Source: CAYWOS01 sp964459985 | GTDB lineage: Bacteria > Bacillota > Clostridia > Christensenellales > Aristaeellaceae | Assembly (NCBI GenBank): GCA_964459985.1 | Contig: CAYWOS010000018.1 | Coordinates: 1-39,995, forward strand | DNA: 39,995 nucleotides | Reading direction: 5' to 3' | Notes under the pieces: generated by a model | The model's database searches: none | What the model was told of the DNA's origin: nothing | The model's input: the letters and a program-made list of their open reading frames with translations, nothing else | Translations under genes and position numbers: made by a program | Shown: positions 14,778 to 22,867 of the stretch, piece by piece | Numbering within the stretch: the first letter of the stretch is position 1 | Layout of the letters: each line of letters opens with the position of its first letter

Positions 14778-17380
14778 CGCGGCGCTTTTTAACGGTGGGC
14801 CTGACGGCGCACGTGGACGCCGGCAAAACGACGCTTGCCGAGGCGATGCTGTACGCCAGCGGCAAGCTGCGCCGCGCGGGGCGCGTCGATCACGGCGACG
14901 CCTATCTGGATACCGACGCGCAGGAGCGCGAGCGCGGCATCACCATCTTTTCCAAGCAGGCGATCCTTGACTGGAAAGGGCTGCGCGTCACGCTGACCGA
15001 CACGCCGGGGCACGTTGATTTCGCCGGAGAGACCGAGCGCGCGCTGTCCGTACTGGACGCCGCCGTGCTGGTGGTGAGCGGCCCGAGCGGCGTGCAGGCG
15101 CATACGCTGACGCTGTGGCGGCTGCTGGAGCGCTACCTAATTCCGACGTTCGTGTTCGTCAACAAAATGGATCAGCCGGGGACCGACGCCTTTGCCATCG
15201 GGAAAGCGCTGTCCGCGCGCCTGTCCGACGCCTGCGTCGATATGAGCGCCCCGGACGCGCCGGAGAAGATCGCGCTGTGCGGCGAGGACGCGCTGGCGGA
15301 ATACCTGCGCGGCGGCGCGGTTTCGGATGAAAAGGCCGCGCTGCTCGTGCGCGACAGGCGTCTGTTCCCCTGCTATTACGGCTCGGCGCTCAAAAACGAG
15401 GGCGTTGAGGCGCTGATGGACGCGCTGCGGCGCTTTTCCGCGCCCGTCGTTTACCCGGACGCGTTTTCGGCGCGCGTGTACAAAATCACGCGCGAGGGCG
15501 ACGCGCGCCTGACGCATATGAAGATCACGGGCGGCGCGCTGCGCGTGCGCGACGTCGTTTCGGGCAGCGGGCGCGGAGAAAAGGTGAGCGGCATCCGCCT
15601 GTACTCGGGCGCGAAATACACCGCCTGCGAGGAAGCGCGCGCCGGGACGGTGTGCGCCGTGACGGGGCTCAGTTTCACGCGCGCCGGCGACGGGCTGGGC
15701 GGCGAGCCGCCGGCGCTTTCGCCCGCGCTCGAGCCGGTGTTTTCCTATCGCGCCTGCCCGCCGTCCGGCGTCGATCCGCATACGCTGCTCATGAAACTGC
15801 GCCTGCTCGAGGAAGAGGACCCGCTTTTGCGCGTCGAGTGGCGCGAGGGGCTGCGCGAGGCGCGCGTGCAGCTCATGGGCGAGGTGCAGCTGGATATCCT
15901 CAAGCGCCGGCTTTCCGACCGCTTCGGGATTGACGCTTCGTTCGACGAGGGCGGCGTGATGTACCGCGAGACGATTGAAAACGCCGTCGTCGGCGTCGGG
16001 CATTTCGAGCCGCTCCGCCATTACGCCGAGGTCAGGCTGTCGCTCGAGCCGCTCCCGCGCGGCGCGGGGCTCGCGTTTTCCTCCGCCTGCCCGGAGGACG
16101 AGCTGGCGGGGAGCTGGCAGCGCCTGATCCTGACGCATCTTGCGGAGAAAACGCATGTCGGCGTGCTGACGGGCGCGCCGGTGACCGATCTCAAAATCAC
16201 GCTGCTGGCGGGGCGCGCGCATCTCAAGCACACCGAGGGCGGCGATTTCAGGCAGGCGACGTACCGCGCCGTCCGGCAGGGGCTGATGAGCGCGAAAAGC
16301 GTGCTGCTGGAACCGTGGTACGACATGCGCCTCGAGCTGCCCGCCGAGTGCGTCGGGCGCGCCATGAGCGATATCGAGCGCATGGGCGGGCGCGTGTCGA
16401 CGCCCGAGAGGATCGGCGACGCCGCGCTTTTGTCGGCGGCCGCGCCGGTCGCCGCCGCGCGCTTTTACGCGCGCGACGTGGCGGCGTATTCGCGCGGGCG
16501 CGGGCGGCTCGCGCTGTCGCCGTGCGGGTACGAGCCCTGCCGCGATCAGCAGGCGGTCGTCGCCGCGTGCGGGTACGATCCGTCCGGCGATCTCGAAAAC
16601 CCCGCCGATTCGGTGTTTTGTTCGCACGGCGCGGGCTATGCCGTGCGCTGGGACGAAGCGCCCCGATATATGCATATTCCCGCCGTGCGCGGTCGCGCCG
16701 CGCCGCCCGCCCCGCCGCCGCGCGCGACCGCGCCCATGGCGTATCGCGGCACGGCGGAGGAGGACGCCGAGCTGCTCGCCATCTTTGAGCGCGCCTACGG
16801 CGCGGTCAAGCCCGCCGCGCTGCGCCCGCCGCCGCGCGAAGCGCCCGCTCCGTCGTCGGCGGACGTCGCCGAGCCGACGCCCGAACGCTTGTACGTCGAC
16901 GGCTACAACATCATTTTCGCGTGGGAGGATCTGCGCGCGCTCGCCGGGGAAAGCCTGTCGGCGGCGCGGCAGAGCCTGATGGACATCCTATGCAATTTTT
17001 GCGGTTTTTCGCCGCGCGGGATCACGCTGGTGTTCGACGCCTACAAGGTGCCCGACCGCGTCGGCGAAAGCGAGCCGTACAAAAACATCACCGTCGTGTT
17101 CACCGCAAGCGGCGAGACGGCCGATCACTATATCGAAAAAGCCGTCTACGCGGCGGGCGGGCGTTTCCGCGTCCGCGTGGCGACGTCGGACGGGCTGGAG
17201 CAGATGATGGTGCTGGGCGACGGCGCGCTGCGCCTGTCGGCGCGCGAGCTTCGCGCCGAGATCGACGCGGCGAACGTCGGGATCGCCGAGATCCTGAAGC
17301 GGAACAACCGCCGCCCCGCCAACTCGCGCGCCGTCGAAAACGCGCTGCGCGAGGCGATGCGCAAAAAAGGGCTTTTGTGA
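14774..17380 (+). CDS. TetM/EF-G-like GTPase fused to Rae1-like NYN nuclease
   Basis: An 868-residue two-part protein. Residues 1 to about 640 are a translation GTPase of the TetM/EF-G type: P-loop AHVDAGKT (12-19), switch RGITI (54-58), DTPGH (76-80), NKMD (130-133), then domain II, domain III (LMGEVQLDILKRRL) and IV/V-like regions. A Pro/Ala-rich linker (about 660-700) leads to a NYN/PIN domain from about 704 matching YacP/Rae1: YVDGYNIIFAW with Asp709, LVFDAYKV, ETADHYIEK, VATSDGLEQ and GALRLSARELRAEI. Rae1 cuts mRNA in the ribosomal A site; TetM-like factors bind near that site, so the fusion could deliver a nuclease to stalled ribosomes. Start GTG 14774 overlaps the ylmH stop. Tetracycline resistance is possible but not the best reading. 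Confidence 0.9.
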   Translation: MTRRFLTVGLTAHVDAGKTTLAEAMLYASGKLRRAGRVDHGDAYLDTDAQERERGITIFSKQAILDWKGLRVTLTDTPGHVDFAGETERALSVLDAAVLVVSGPSGVQAHTLTLWRLLERYLIPTFVFVNKMDQPGTDAFAIGKALSARLSDACVDMSAPDAPEKIALCGEDALAEYLRGGAVSDEKAALLVRDRRLFPCYYGSALKNEGVEALMDALRRFSAPVVYPDAFSARVYKITREGDARLTHMKITGGALRVRDVVSGSGRGEKVSGIRLYSGAKYTACEEARAGTVCAVTGLSFTRAGDGLGGEPPALSPALEPVFSYRACPPSGVDPHTLLMKLRLLEEEDPLLRVEWREGLREARVQLMGEVQLDILKRRLSDRFGIDASFDEGGVMYRETIENAVVGVGHFEPLRHYAEVRLSLEPLPRGAGLAFSSACPEDELAGSWQRLILTHLAEKTHVGVLTGAPVTDLKITLLAGRAHLKHTEGGDFRQATYRAVRQGLMSAKSVLLEPWYDMRLELPAECVGRAMSDIERMGGRVSTPERIGDAALLSAAAPVAAARFYARDVAAYSRGRGRLALSPCGYEPCRDQQAVVAACGYDPSGDLENPADSVFCSHGAGYAVRWDEAPRYMHIPAVRGRAAPPAPPPRATAPMAYRGTAEEDAELLAIFERAYGAVKPAALRPPPREAPAPSSADVAEPTPERLYVDGYNIIFAWEDLRALAGESLSAARQSLMDILCNFCGFSPRGITLVFDAYKVPDRVGESEPYKNITVVFTASGETADHYIEKAVYAAGGRFRVRVATSDGLEQMMVLGDGALRLSARELRAEIDAANVGIAEILKRNNRRPANSRAVENALREAMRKKGLL

Positions 17381-17381
17381 A

Positions 17382-18200
17382 TTATTCCGCGTCCGCGCCC
17401 CCGTCCGCGCCGTACAGATGCCCCAGATCGGCGTAGCGGCGCGTGATCCATTTGCAGATGCCGTCGAGACCGGGGTAGATCATGCGCTCGGAAACGTTGA
17501 TGTAATCGAGCTTGTCGCGGATTTCGAGCTTGACGCGCGCGGGGATGATGATGCGGCTGAAGCAGCGCTCGCTGTGCGCCACCGAATCAAGCGCGTGATC
17601 GTTTTCGCTGCACAGGGAAAACAGCGCGTACTGATTGGCGATGCGGTTGACGGCGCTCGCCGGCTCGAAAAAGAGGGCGAAGGGCTCGTCCGATATCTGC
17701 CGCAGCGCGTCGAAGCGGTCGCCGATTCTGTCGAGCATTTCGAGCGTGAAGATATTGCAGCGCTCCGCCTTGAGCATGGCCTTGAGTCTGTCGGGCAGCA
17801 GCTCGTTCATCCGGTCGACGTGCACGCAGACGATCGCGCCGTCGCGGTCGAACAGGCCTTGGTTTTCGGTGGCGAAGTGCGCCGCCACAAGCGGCGAATA
17901 CGTCCAGTCGAGCAGGCGCGTGGGCAGCCCGAACTGCTGCGCCATCGCCAGCGTCTGCCAGAACGATGTGACGTGCTGCAAATCGGCGTAGCCGTACTTG
18001 CGGAAGGAGCGCAGCATCTGGTATTCCAGCGACAGATCGTGCGCGCACACGCGGTTGAGCGAGGGCACGAGCTGCCAGCCCGCGTCCCCCACGCCGCGAT
18101 ACACGCGGTTGTCGCGATAGCGGCGGATGCTTTCGTCCCACACGCCGCTGAAAATCTCCTTTTGCAGCTCGTCCCAGCTGCGAACGACGGTTTCGCGCAC
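17382..18200 (-). CDS. FRG-domain protein
   Basis: The 272-residue product carries an FRG domain, a family named for a conserved F/Y-R-G motif, seen here as VYRGVGDAGWQLVPSLNR (about residues 34-51). The other hallmark, QQFGLPTRLLDWTYSPLVAAHFA-like sequence at about 88-110, is also present. The family's biochemical role is not established; members occur in diverse genomes and sometimes beside defence genes. GTG 18200 is chosen because GAGGTGG lies just before it and a strong promoter (18222-18250) lies within the longer open frame. It ends 1 bp from the convergent fusion gene and is the only minus-strand gene right of the origin, so it may be an insertion. Confidence 0.87.
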   Translation of the reverse strand: MRETVVRSWDELQKEIFSGVWDESIRRYRDNRVYRGVGDAGWQLVPSLNRVCAHDLSLEYQMLRSFRKYGYADLQHVTSFWQTLAMAQQFGLPTRLLDWTYSPLVAAHFATENQGLFDRDGAIVCVHVDRMNELLPDRLKAMLKAERCNIFTLEMLDRIGDRFDALRQISDEPFALFFEPASAVNRIANQYALFSLCSENDHALDSVAHSERCFSRIIIPARVKLEIRDKLDYINVSERMIYPGLDGICKWITRRYADLGHLYGADGGADAE

Positions 18201-18221
18201 AGGTCGCCACCTCTTTCGTCC

Positions 18222-18250
18222 ATTATAAAAGGTTTTGCGTCTTTTGTAAA
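18222..18250 (-). promoter_or_regulatory. FRG gene promoter
   Basis: On the minus strand TTTACA (18250-18245), a 17-bp spacer and TATAAT (18227-18222). This places the start of transcription about 15 nt before GTG 18200 and rules out translation of the longer open frame from 18368. Confidence 0.85.
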
Positions 18251-18281
18251 GCAAACGCTTCCTTTGCGGCGGCGTTTGGTG

Positions 18282-18287
18282 TATAAT
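18282..18287 (+). promoter_or_regulatory. -10 element for GDPD-glpP
   Basis: A perfect TATAAT lies 33 bp before the GDPD start. The matching -35 (TTCCTT at 18259-18264, 17-bp spacing) is poor, so expression may need an activator. It is back to back with the FRG promoter. Confidence 0.55.
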
Positions 18288-18320
18288 GAGCCGAACACTG
18301 ACCGATATGGGGGGATCACG

Positions 18321-19040
18321 ATGGATACCGTGAAGATCGCGCGCGGACAGGCGAAGATCATCGCGCACAGGGGCTTGAGCGGCATTGAAAAGGAAAACAC
18401 GCTATCGGCGTTCGTCGCGGCGGGCAACCGCAGCTATTTCGGCGTCGAAACCGACGTGCACAGGACGGCGGACGGGCAATACGTCATTTTCCACGACGAC
18501 GACACCGCGCGCGTGGCGCTGGATTCCATGATCGTTGAAAAGACGACCTATGAAACGCTGCGCCGGCTGCGCCTGACCGACATCGACGGCGTTCGCGGCC
18601 GCGCCGATCTGATGATTCCCTCGCTGGACGAGTATATCGCCGTGTGCCAAAAATACGGCAAGGCGCGCGTGCTCGAACTGAAAAACCACTTCGAGCCGGA
18701 CGCCGTCGAGGAGATGATTTCGATCATTCGCGCGCGGGACGCGCTGGACGGCATGATCTATATCTCCTTTGACCTGCCCAACTGCGTGTATCTCAAGAGC
18801 GCGCATCCGTCGTTTAACGTTCAGTACCTGACGGATACGTTCGACGATCAATTGATCGGCACGCTCACGGACAACCGCCTTGATCTGGATATCTACTATC
18901 GCGCGCTGACCGGGGACCGCGTGAAGGCGCTGCACGACGCCGGCGTCGCCGTCAACTGCTGGACGGTCAACGACAAGGAAGCCGCCGAGCGGCTGATCGC
19001 GTGGGGCGTCGATTACGTGACCACGAACATTTTGGAGTAG
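18321..19040 (+). CDS. Cytosolic glycerophosphodiester phosphodiesterase
   Basis: The 239-residue product is a GDPD family TIM barrel: IIAHRGLSGIEKENTLSAF holds the first catalytic His-Arg, FGVETDVHRTADGQYVIFHDD the metal-binding acids and second His, and the end VNCWTVNDKEAAERL is typical. There is no signal or membrane segment. It would release glycerol-3-phosphate in the cytoplasm. The start ATG 18321 follows GGGGGGA. glpP begins 1 bp after its stop; GlpP senses glycerol-3-phosphate in characterised systems, so enzyme and sensor are probably made together. Confidence 0.93.
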   Translation: MDTVKIARGQAKIIAHRGLSGIEKENTLSAFVAAGNRSYFGVETDVHRTADGQYVIFHDDDTARVALDSMIVEKTTYETLRRLRLTDIDGVRGRADLMIPSLDEYIAVCQKYGKARVLELKNHFEPDAVEEMISIIRARDALDGMIYISFDLPNCVYLKSAHPSFNVQYLTDTFDDQLIGTLTDNRLDLDIYYRALTGDRVKALHDAGVAVNCWTVNDKEAAERLIAWGVDYVTTNILE

Positions 19041-19041
19041 T

Positions 19042-19611
19042 ATGGACAGGCAGGCGTTATCCTCGCTTCTGGAAACCTCGCCCGTCATCGCCGCCGTCAA
19101 GGACGACGAGGGGCTTGAGCGCGCGCTTTCGTCCGATTGCCGCGTCGTGTTCGCGCTGTACGGCGACGTGATCCGCATAGCCGATATCGTGGACAGGATC
19201 AAGCGCGCCGACCGCGCCGCCTTCGTGCACATCGATCTCATCGAGGGGCTGTCCGCCAAGGAAGCGGCGGTCGATTACCTGATCGAGCGCACGGCGGCGG
19301 ACGGCGTGATCTCCACCAAGCAGGCGCTGATCCGCCACGCCAAGGCGCGCGGGCTGACGACGGTGCAGCGCTTTTTCCTGCTTGATTCCATGGCTTTATC
19401 GGTCATCCGCCGGCAGATCGAGCAGGTCGAGCCTGATTTTATCGAGGTGCTGCCCGGCGGCCTGCCCAAGATCATCGGCAAGATCGCGCGCATGACCGGC
19501 GTGCCCCTCATCGCCGGCGGGCTGATCGAGGACAAGGAGGACGTCGTGGGCGCGCTCAAGGCGGGCGCGGCGGGCATATCGAGCACCGACCCCGACGTGT
19601 GGGATATATAG
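19042..19611 (+). CDS. glpP: Glycerol-3-phosphate-responsive antiterminator GlpP
   Basis: In B. subtilis GlpP binds leader mRNA when glycerol-3-phosphate is present and prevents early termination of glp transcripts. The 189-residue product fits the family: SPVIAAVKDDEGLERAL at the start, FVHIDLIEGLSAKEAAVDYL, GVISTKQALIRHAK, VLPGGLPKIIGKI and PLIAGGLIEDKEDV near the end. No glpF, glpK or glpD lies nearby, so its targets are elsewhere or it acts on this pair. It is followed by a strong terminator at 19729-19748. Confidence 0.95.
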   Translation: MDRQALSSLLETSPVIAAVKDDEGLERALSSDCRVVFALYGDVIRIADIVDRIKRADRAAFVHIDLIEGLSAKEAAVDYLIERTAADGVISTKQALIRHAKARGLTTVQRFFLLDSMALSVIRRQIEQVEPDFIEVLPGGLPKIIGKIARMTGVPLIAGGLIEDKEDVVGALKAGAAGISSTDPDVWDI

Positions 19612-19728
19612 CGCGGAAAACCGCGCGGACGGCGGGAAAGCATCCTTGTTTCCCCGGTTCGCGCCTGATTTGCCGCCGCCCCCGAAAAATTGACATAGGA
19701 AACAGGCGTCGGAAAACCGCCGTCCCCG

Positions 19729-19748
19729 CCGCCGCGATATCGCGGCGG
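19729..19748 (+). terminator. Terminator after glpP
   Basis: A perfect 20-bp palindrome, CCGCCGCGAT/ATCGCGGCGG, is followed by TTTTCTT. A second segment, AAAACCGCC at 19713-19721, can pair with GGCGGTTTT (19744-19752), so two competing folds are possible. The 273-bp gap 19612-19884 contains only this and the promoter for the GntR gene. Confidence 0.85.
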
Positions 19749-19820
19749 TTTTCTTGATATACGGCGTTTCGGAGAGCGACCGCCCGCAAGCGATTGCCCC
19801 GCGTTCCCGGCGCGCCGCGC

Positions 19821-19849
19821 TTGACATCTCCGGCTTTCGATTGTATAGT
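19821..19849 (+). promoter_or_regulatory. Promoter of the GntR-pepF operon
   Basis: TTGACA (19821-19826), 17 bp, TATAGT (19844-19849): near-consensus sigma-A promoter, about 36 bp upstream of the GntR start codon. Confidence 0.9.
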
Positions 19850-19855
19850 GAAGCG

Positions 19856-19863
19856 TGTATACA
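19856..19863. promoter_or_regulatory. Possible GntR operator
   Basis: The 8-bp palindrome TGTATACA sits at the expected transcription start of the GntR gene. Short palindromes of this kind are used by FCD-subfamily GntR regulators, so autoregulation is plausible. A half-match, TTGTATA, overlaps the -10. Confidence 0.45.
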
Positions 19864-19884
19864 TTTTTTTAAGGGGATGAACGC

Positions 19885-20574
19885 ATGACGGAGTTTGCGC
19901 AGGAGCAGTCGGCGGGCAGCCGTCCCATCCGCGATATCGCGTACGAGCAGCTCAAGCATTCCATTATCATGGGCGAGATCCCGCCCGGCTCGCGGATTGT
20001 CGAAACGGCGTACGCCGACAAACTGCACATCAGCCGCACGCCCCTGCGCGAGGCGCTGCGCAAACTGGAGCGCGACGGGCTGGTCGAGTACGTGCTGCAT
20101 CGCGGCGTCGTCGTGCGCGCCTTCACGCTGGACGATATCGACGAAATCTTCACCATCCGCAACGCCATGATGATGCTCATTCTGCCCTCGGTGATCGACA
20201 ACGCGACCGAGAAAAAGATCACCGAGCTGCGCTCCATCCTGCGCGAAATGGACGTGGCGCAGCAGTACGAGGACGTCGAGCGTCTCGCCGTCTACAACCG
20301 CCTGTTCCACGGCACCATCGAGCATATGTCGGACAAGCGGCGCATCCTGCGCGTCATCGACAGCCAGGAGGAATACGTCAGCCGCTTTTCCGCCGTGACC
20401 ATCGCCTCGATCGTGCGCCGCTCGCGCGCGCATCTGGAGCATCACGAAATGGTGTATCTGATCGAGTCGCGCAATCTGGAGGGGCTGAAAAAGCTGATGC
20501 AGCATCATCTGGACGAAAGCAAGGAAACCTGCCTGAACGCCGTGGTCGACCGCGGCTACTATACCGGGAAATAA
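19885..20574 (+). CDS. GntR-family regulator, FCD subfamily
   Basis: The 229-residue product has an N-terminal winged helix-turn-helix (about 13-80) with IAYEQLKHSIIMGEIPPGSRI and SRTPLREALRKLERDGLVE, the GntR signature, and an all-helical FCD ligand domain (about 85-220) with FHGTIEHMSDKRRI, and HLEHHEMVYLIESRN supplying candidate metal-binding histidines. AAGGGGATG precedes the start. It is the first gene after the promoter at 19821 and sits 23 bp before pepF. The ligand, usually an organic acid, cannot be read from sequence. Confidence 0.93.
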   Translation: MTEFAQEQSAGSRPIRDIAYEQLKHSIIMGEIPPGSRIVETAYADKLHISRTPLREALRKLERDGLVEYVLHRGVVVRAFTLDDIDEIFTIRNAMMMLILPSVIDNATEKKITELRSILREMDVAQQYEDVERLAVYNRLFHGTIEHMSDKRRILRVIDSQEEYVSRFSAVTIASIVRRSRAHLEHHEMVYLIESRNLEGLKKLMQHHLDESKETCLNAVVDRGYYTGK

Positions 20575-20597
20575 ACTGTTTTCGGAGGAAGACGACA

Positions 20598-22370
20598 ATG
20601 AGCGACTACACGTGGGATCTTTCCGTTCTGTACGACGGCTTTTCCGACCCGCGCATCGAAAGCGATATCGCGCTGTGCGCGCGCCTGACCGACGAAGCGA
20701 ACGCGCTGTTGGCCTCGGGCGGGGATACGCTTACCGTTCTTCGCGGCGCGCTTGATTTGAACGAGCGCTTGAGCGCGGCGACCGAGCGGCTGGGCAGCTA
20801 CGCCAATTTTGTTTTGTCCACCGACGCCACCGACGCCGACGCGCAAAAGCTCATGGACCGCGTGGAAATCATGTTCGTTGATATCCGCCTGATGGCGTCG
20901 GCGTTCGTGCGGTATCTGGGCAAGACGGACAATCTTGAGGCGCTGATCGCCGAAAACGAGGATTTGCAGGCGTTTGATTTCTCCCTGCGCCGCGATAAGG
21001 AGCAGGCCGCGCATCTGATGGACGAAGCGATTGAAAAATGGATGCTGCGCATGTCGCTGACGGGCGGCGGCGCGTTTTCGACGCTGCGCGACAAACTGGA
21101 CGGCACGCTGACGGTTTCGTATCGCGGCGAGGACATCCCGCTTTCCGCCGCGCGCGCCAAGGCGTACGATCCCGACCCGCAGGTGCGAAGGGACGCGTAC
21201 GAGGCCGAGCTTGCCGCCTATCCCAAGATCGAGATTCCCATGGCGGCGTGCCTGAACGCCATCAAGGGCGAGGCGCTTACCCGCGCCGAGGCGCAGAAGT
21301 ACGACGGCGTGCTGGCGCAGACGCTCGATCAGGCGAACATGGACAGGGAAACGCTGGACGCCATGCTGACCGCCATGGAGGAGTCGCTGCCCGCCTTCCG
21401 CAAATACCTGCGGCGCAAGGGCGAACTGCTCGGGCACCGGGACGGCCTGCCTTTCTATGATCTCTTCGCGCCCGTCACGGCGGGCGATTACGCGCCGCCG
21501 GTGTATACCATCGAGGAGGCGCGCGAAAAGCTCGTTCTGGAAACGAGCAAGTTTTCGCCCGACATGGGCGCGTTCATCGACCGCGCGTTTTCCGATCGCT
21601 GGATCGACGTGTTCCCCAAGGAGGGCAAGGGCGGCGGCGCGTTCTGCGCCGAATTGCACCAGTATAACCAGAGCCGCGTGCTGACCAATTTCGCCGGCAG
21701 CTTTTCGGATGTCAGCACGCTGGCGCACGAGCTGGGCCACGCGTGGCACAACAAATGCATGGAAGGGCTGCCCTACGCCATGATCGACGCGCCCATGCCG
21801 CTCGCCGAGACCGCGTCCATCTTCAACGAAACGCTGCTCGCGCACGCCGTGCTCAAGGACGCCGGCGACGCGGAAAAGCTCACGCTCATCGACGGCGATC
21901 TGACCGAATCGACGCAGGTGATCGTCGATATCATGAGCCGCTACCTGTTCGAGACGGCGGTCATCGAAAACCGCAGGGACGCCACCATGAGCCCGGACGA
22001 GCTTTGCCAAATGATGCTGGACGCGCAGGAAAAGACCTACGGCGACGGCCTGCAGAAGGACGCGCGCCATCCCTACATGTGGGCGTGCAAGTGCCACTAC
22101 TACTTCTCGGGGCTGAATTTCTACAACTTCCCCTACGCCTTCGGGCTTTTGTTCGGCAAGGGCGTGTTCGCGCGGTATCTGGAAAAGGGCGCGGCGTTCG
22201 TGCCCGATTACAACAAGCTGCTCCGCTCCTGCGGGTCGGGCATGGTCGCCGACGTCGCGGCGTCGGTGGGCATCGACGTGCGCGATCCGGCGTTCTGGCG
22301 CGCCTCGCTCAAGGTGCTGACCGACGAAATCGATACCTTTATGGCGCTGTCCGAAAAACATGTGAGGTAA
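20598..22370 (+). CDS. pepF: Oligoendopeptidase F
   Basis: PepF is a cytoplasmic zinc metallopeptidase of family M3 that cleaves short peptides. The 590-residue protein has the normal length, an N-terminal helical domain, and the zinc site HELGH at 377-381 in TLAHELGHAWHN with the third ligand in PLAETASIFNE about 25 residues later. GGAGGA precedes the start. An Lrp-type regulator begins 5 bp after its stop, so they are cotranscribed. Confidence 0.96.
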   Translation: MSDYTWDLSVLYDGFSDPRIESDIALCARLTDEANALLASGGDTLTVLRGALDLNERLSAATERLGSYANFVLSTDATDADAQKLMDRVEIMFVDIRLMASAFVRYLGKTDNLEALIAENEDLQAFDFSLRRDKEQAAHLMDEAIEKWMLRMSLTGGGAFSTLRDKLDGTLTVSYRGEDIPLSAARAKAYDPDPQVRRDAYEAELAAYPKIEIPMAACLNAIKGEALTRAEAQKYDGVLAQTLDQANMDRETLDAMLTAMEESLPAFRKYLRRKGELLGHRDGLPFYDLFAPVTAGDYAPPVYTIEEAREKLVLETSKFSPDMGAFIDRAFSDRWIDVFPKEGKGGGAFCAELHQYNQSRVLTNFAGSFSDVSTLAHELGHAWHNKCMEGLPYAMIDAPMPLAETASIFNETLLAHAVLKDAGDAEKLTLIDGDLTESTQVIVDIMSRYLFETAVIENRRDATMSPDELCQMMLDAQEKTYGDGLQKDARHPYMWACKCHYYFSGLNFYNFPYAFGLLFGKGVFARYLEKGAAFVPDYNKLLRSCGSGMVADVAASVGIDVRDPAFWRASLKVLTDEIDTFMALSEKHVR

Positions 22371-22375
22371 AAAAC

Positions 22376-22867
22376 ATGCAGCCGATCAAGGAACAAATAT
22401 TGGAGATCCTGCGCGAGGACTGCCGTGTGCCGCTCGAGAAAATCGCCGTGATGACGGGCGAAACGGCGGAGTCTGTCGCCGCCGCCATCGACGAAATGGA
22501 GCGCGAGCACGTGATACTGCAGTACGCGCCCATCGTCAACTGGGACAAAACCGACCGCAACCGCGTCGAGGCGATGATCGAGGTGCGCGTCACGCCGCAG
22601 CGCGATATGGGCTTTGACGCCATCGCGGGGCGCATTTACCGCTTCGACGAGGTGAAAAGCGTGTACCTCATGAGCGGCGCGTACGATTTGCTGGTTCTGG
22701 TCGAAGCGCCCACGCTCAAGGAGCTGGCGCGCTTCGTCAGCGAAAAGCTGTCGCCGCTCGAATCGGTCACCGGCACGGCGACCAGCTTCGTGCTCAAGCG
22801 CTACAAGCAGGACGGCGTGGTGTTCGAGGGCGAGACGGTCGATCGCAGAATGGCGGTGAGCCTGTGA
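22376..22867 (+). CDS. Lrp/AsnC-family regulator
   Basis: The 163-residue product is a feast/famine regulator: an N-terminal helix-turn-helix (IKEQILEILREDCRVPLEKIA, about 4-55) and a C-terminal RAM domain (about 70-150) with VKSVYLMSGAYDLLVLVEA, the usual small-molecule and oligomerisation fold. ATG 22376 is 5 bp after pepF. Its stop overlaps the GTG of the aminotransferase as GTGA. Such regulator-aminotransferase pairs are common in Firmicutes and usually respond to an amino acid. Confidence 0.93.
   Translation: MQPIKEQILEILREDCRVPLEKIAVMTGETAESVAAAIDEMEREHVILQYAPIVNWDKTDRNRVEAMIEVRVTPQRDMGFDAIAGRIYRFDEVKSVYLMSGAYDLLVLVEAPTLKELARFVSEKLSPLESVTGTATSFVLKRYKQDGVVFEGETVDRRMAVSL

Noticed and set aside
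14774..17380. Tetracycline-resistance gene
   Set aside because: The GTPase part resembles TetM, but the protein is longer with a nuclease domain, sits in a core locus beside ylmH, and shows no mobile context. Resistance cannot be ruled out but is not the best call.
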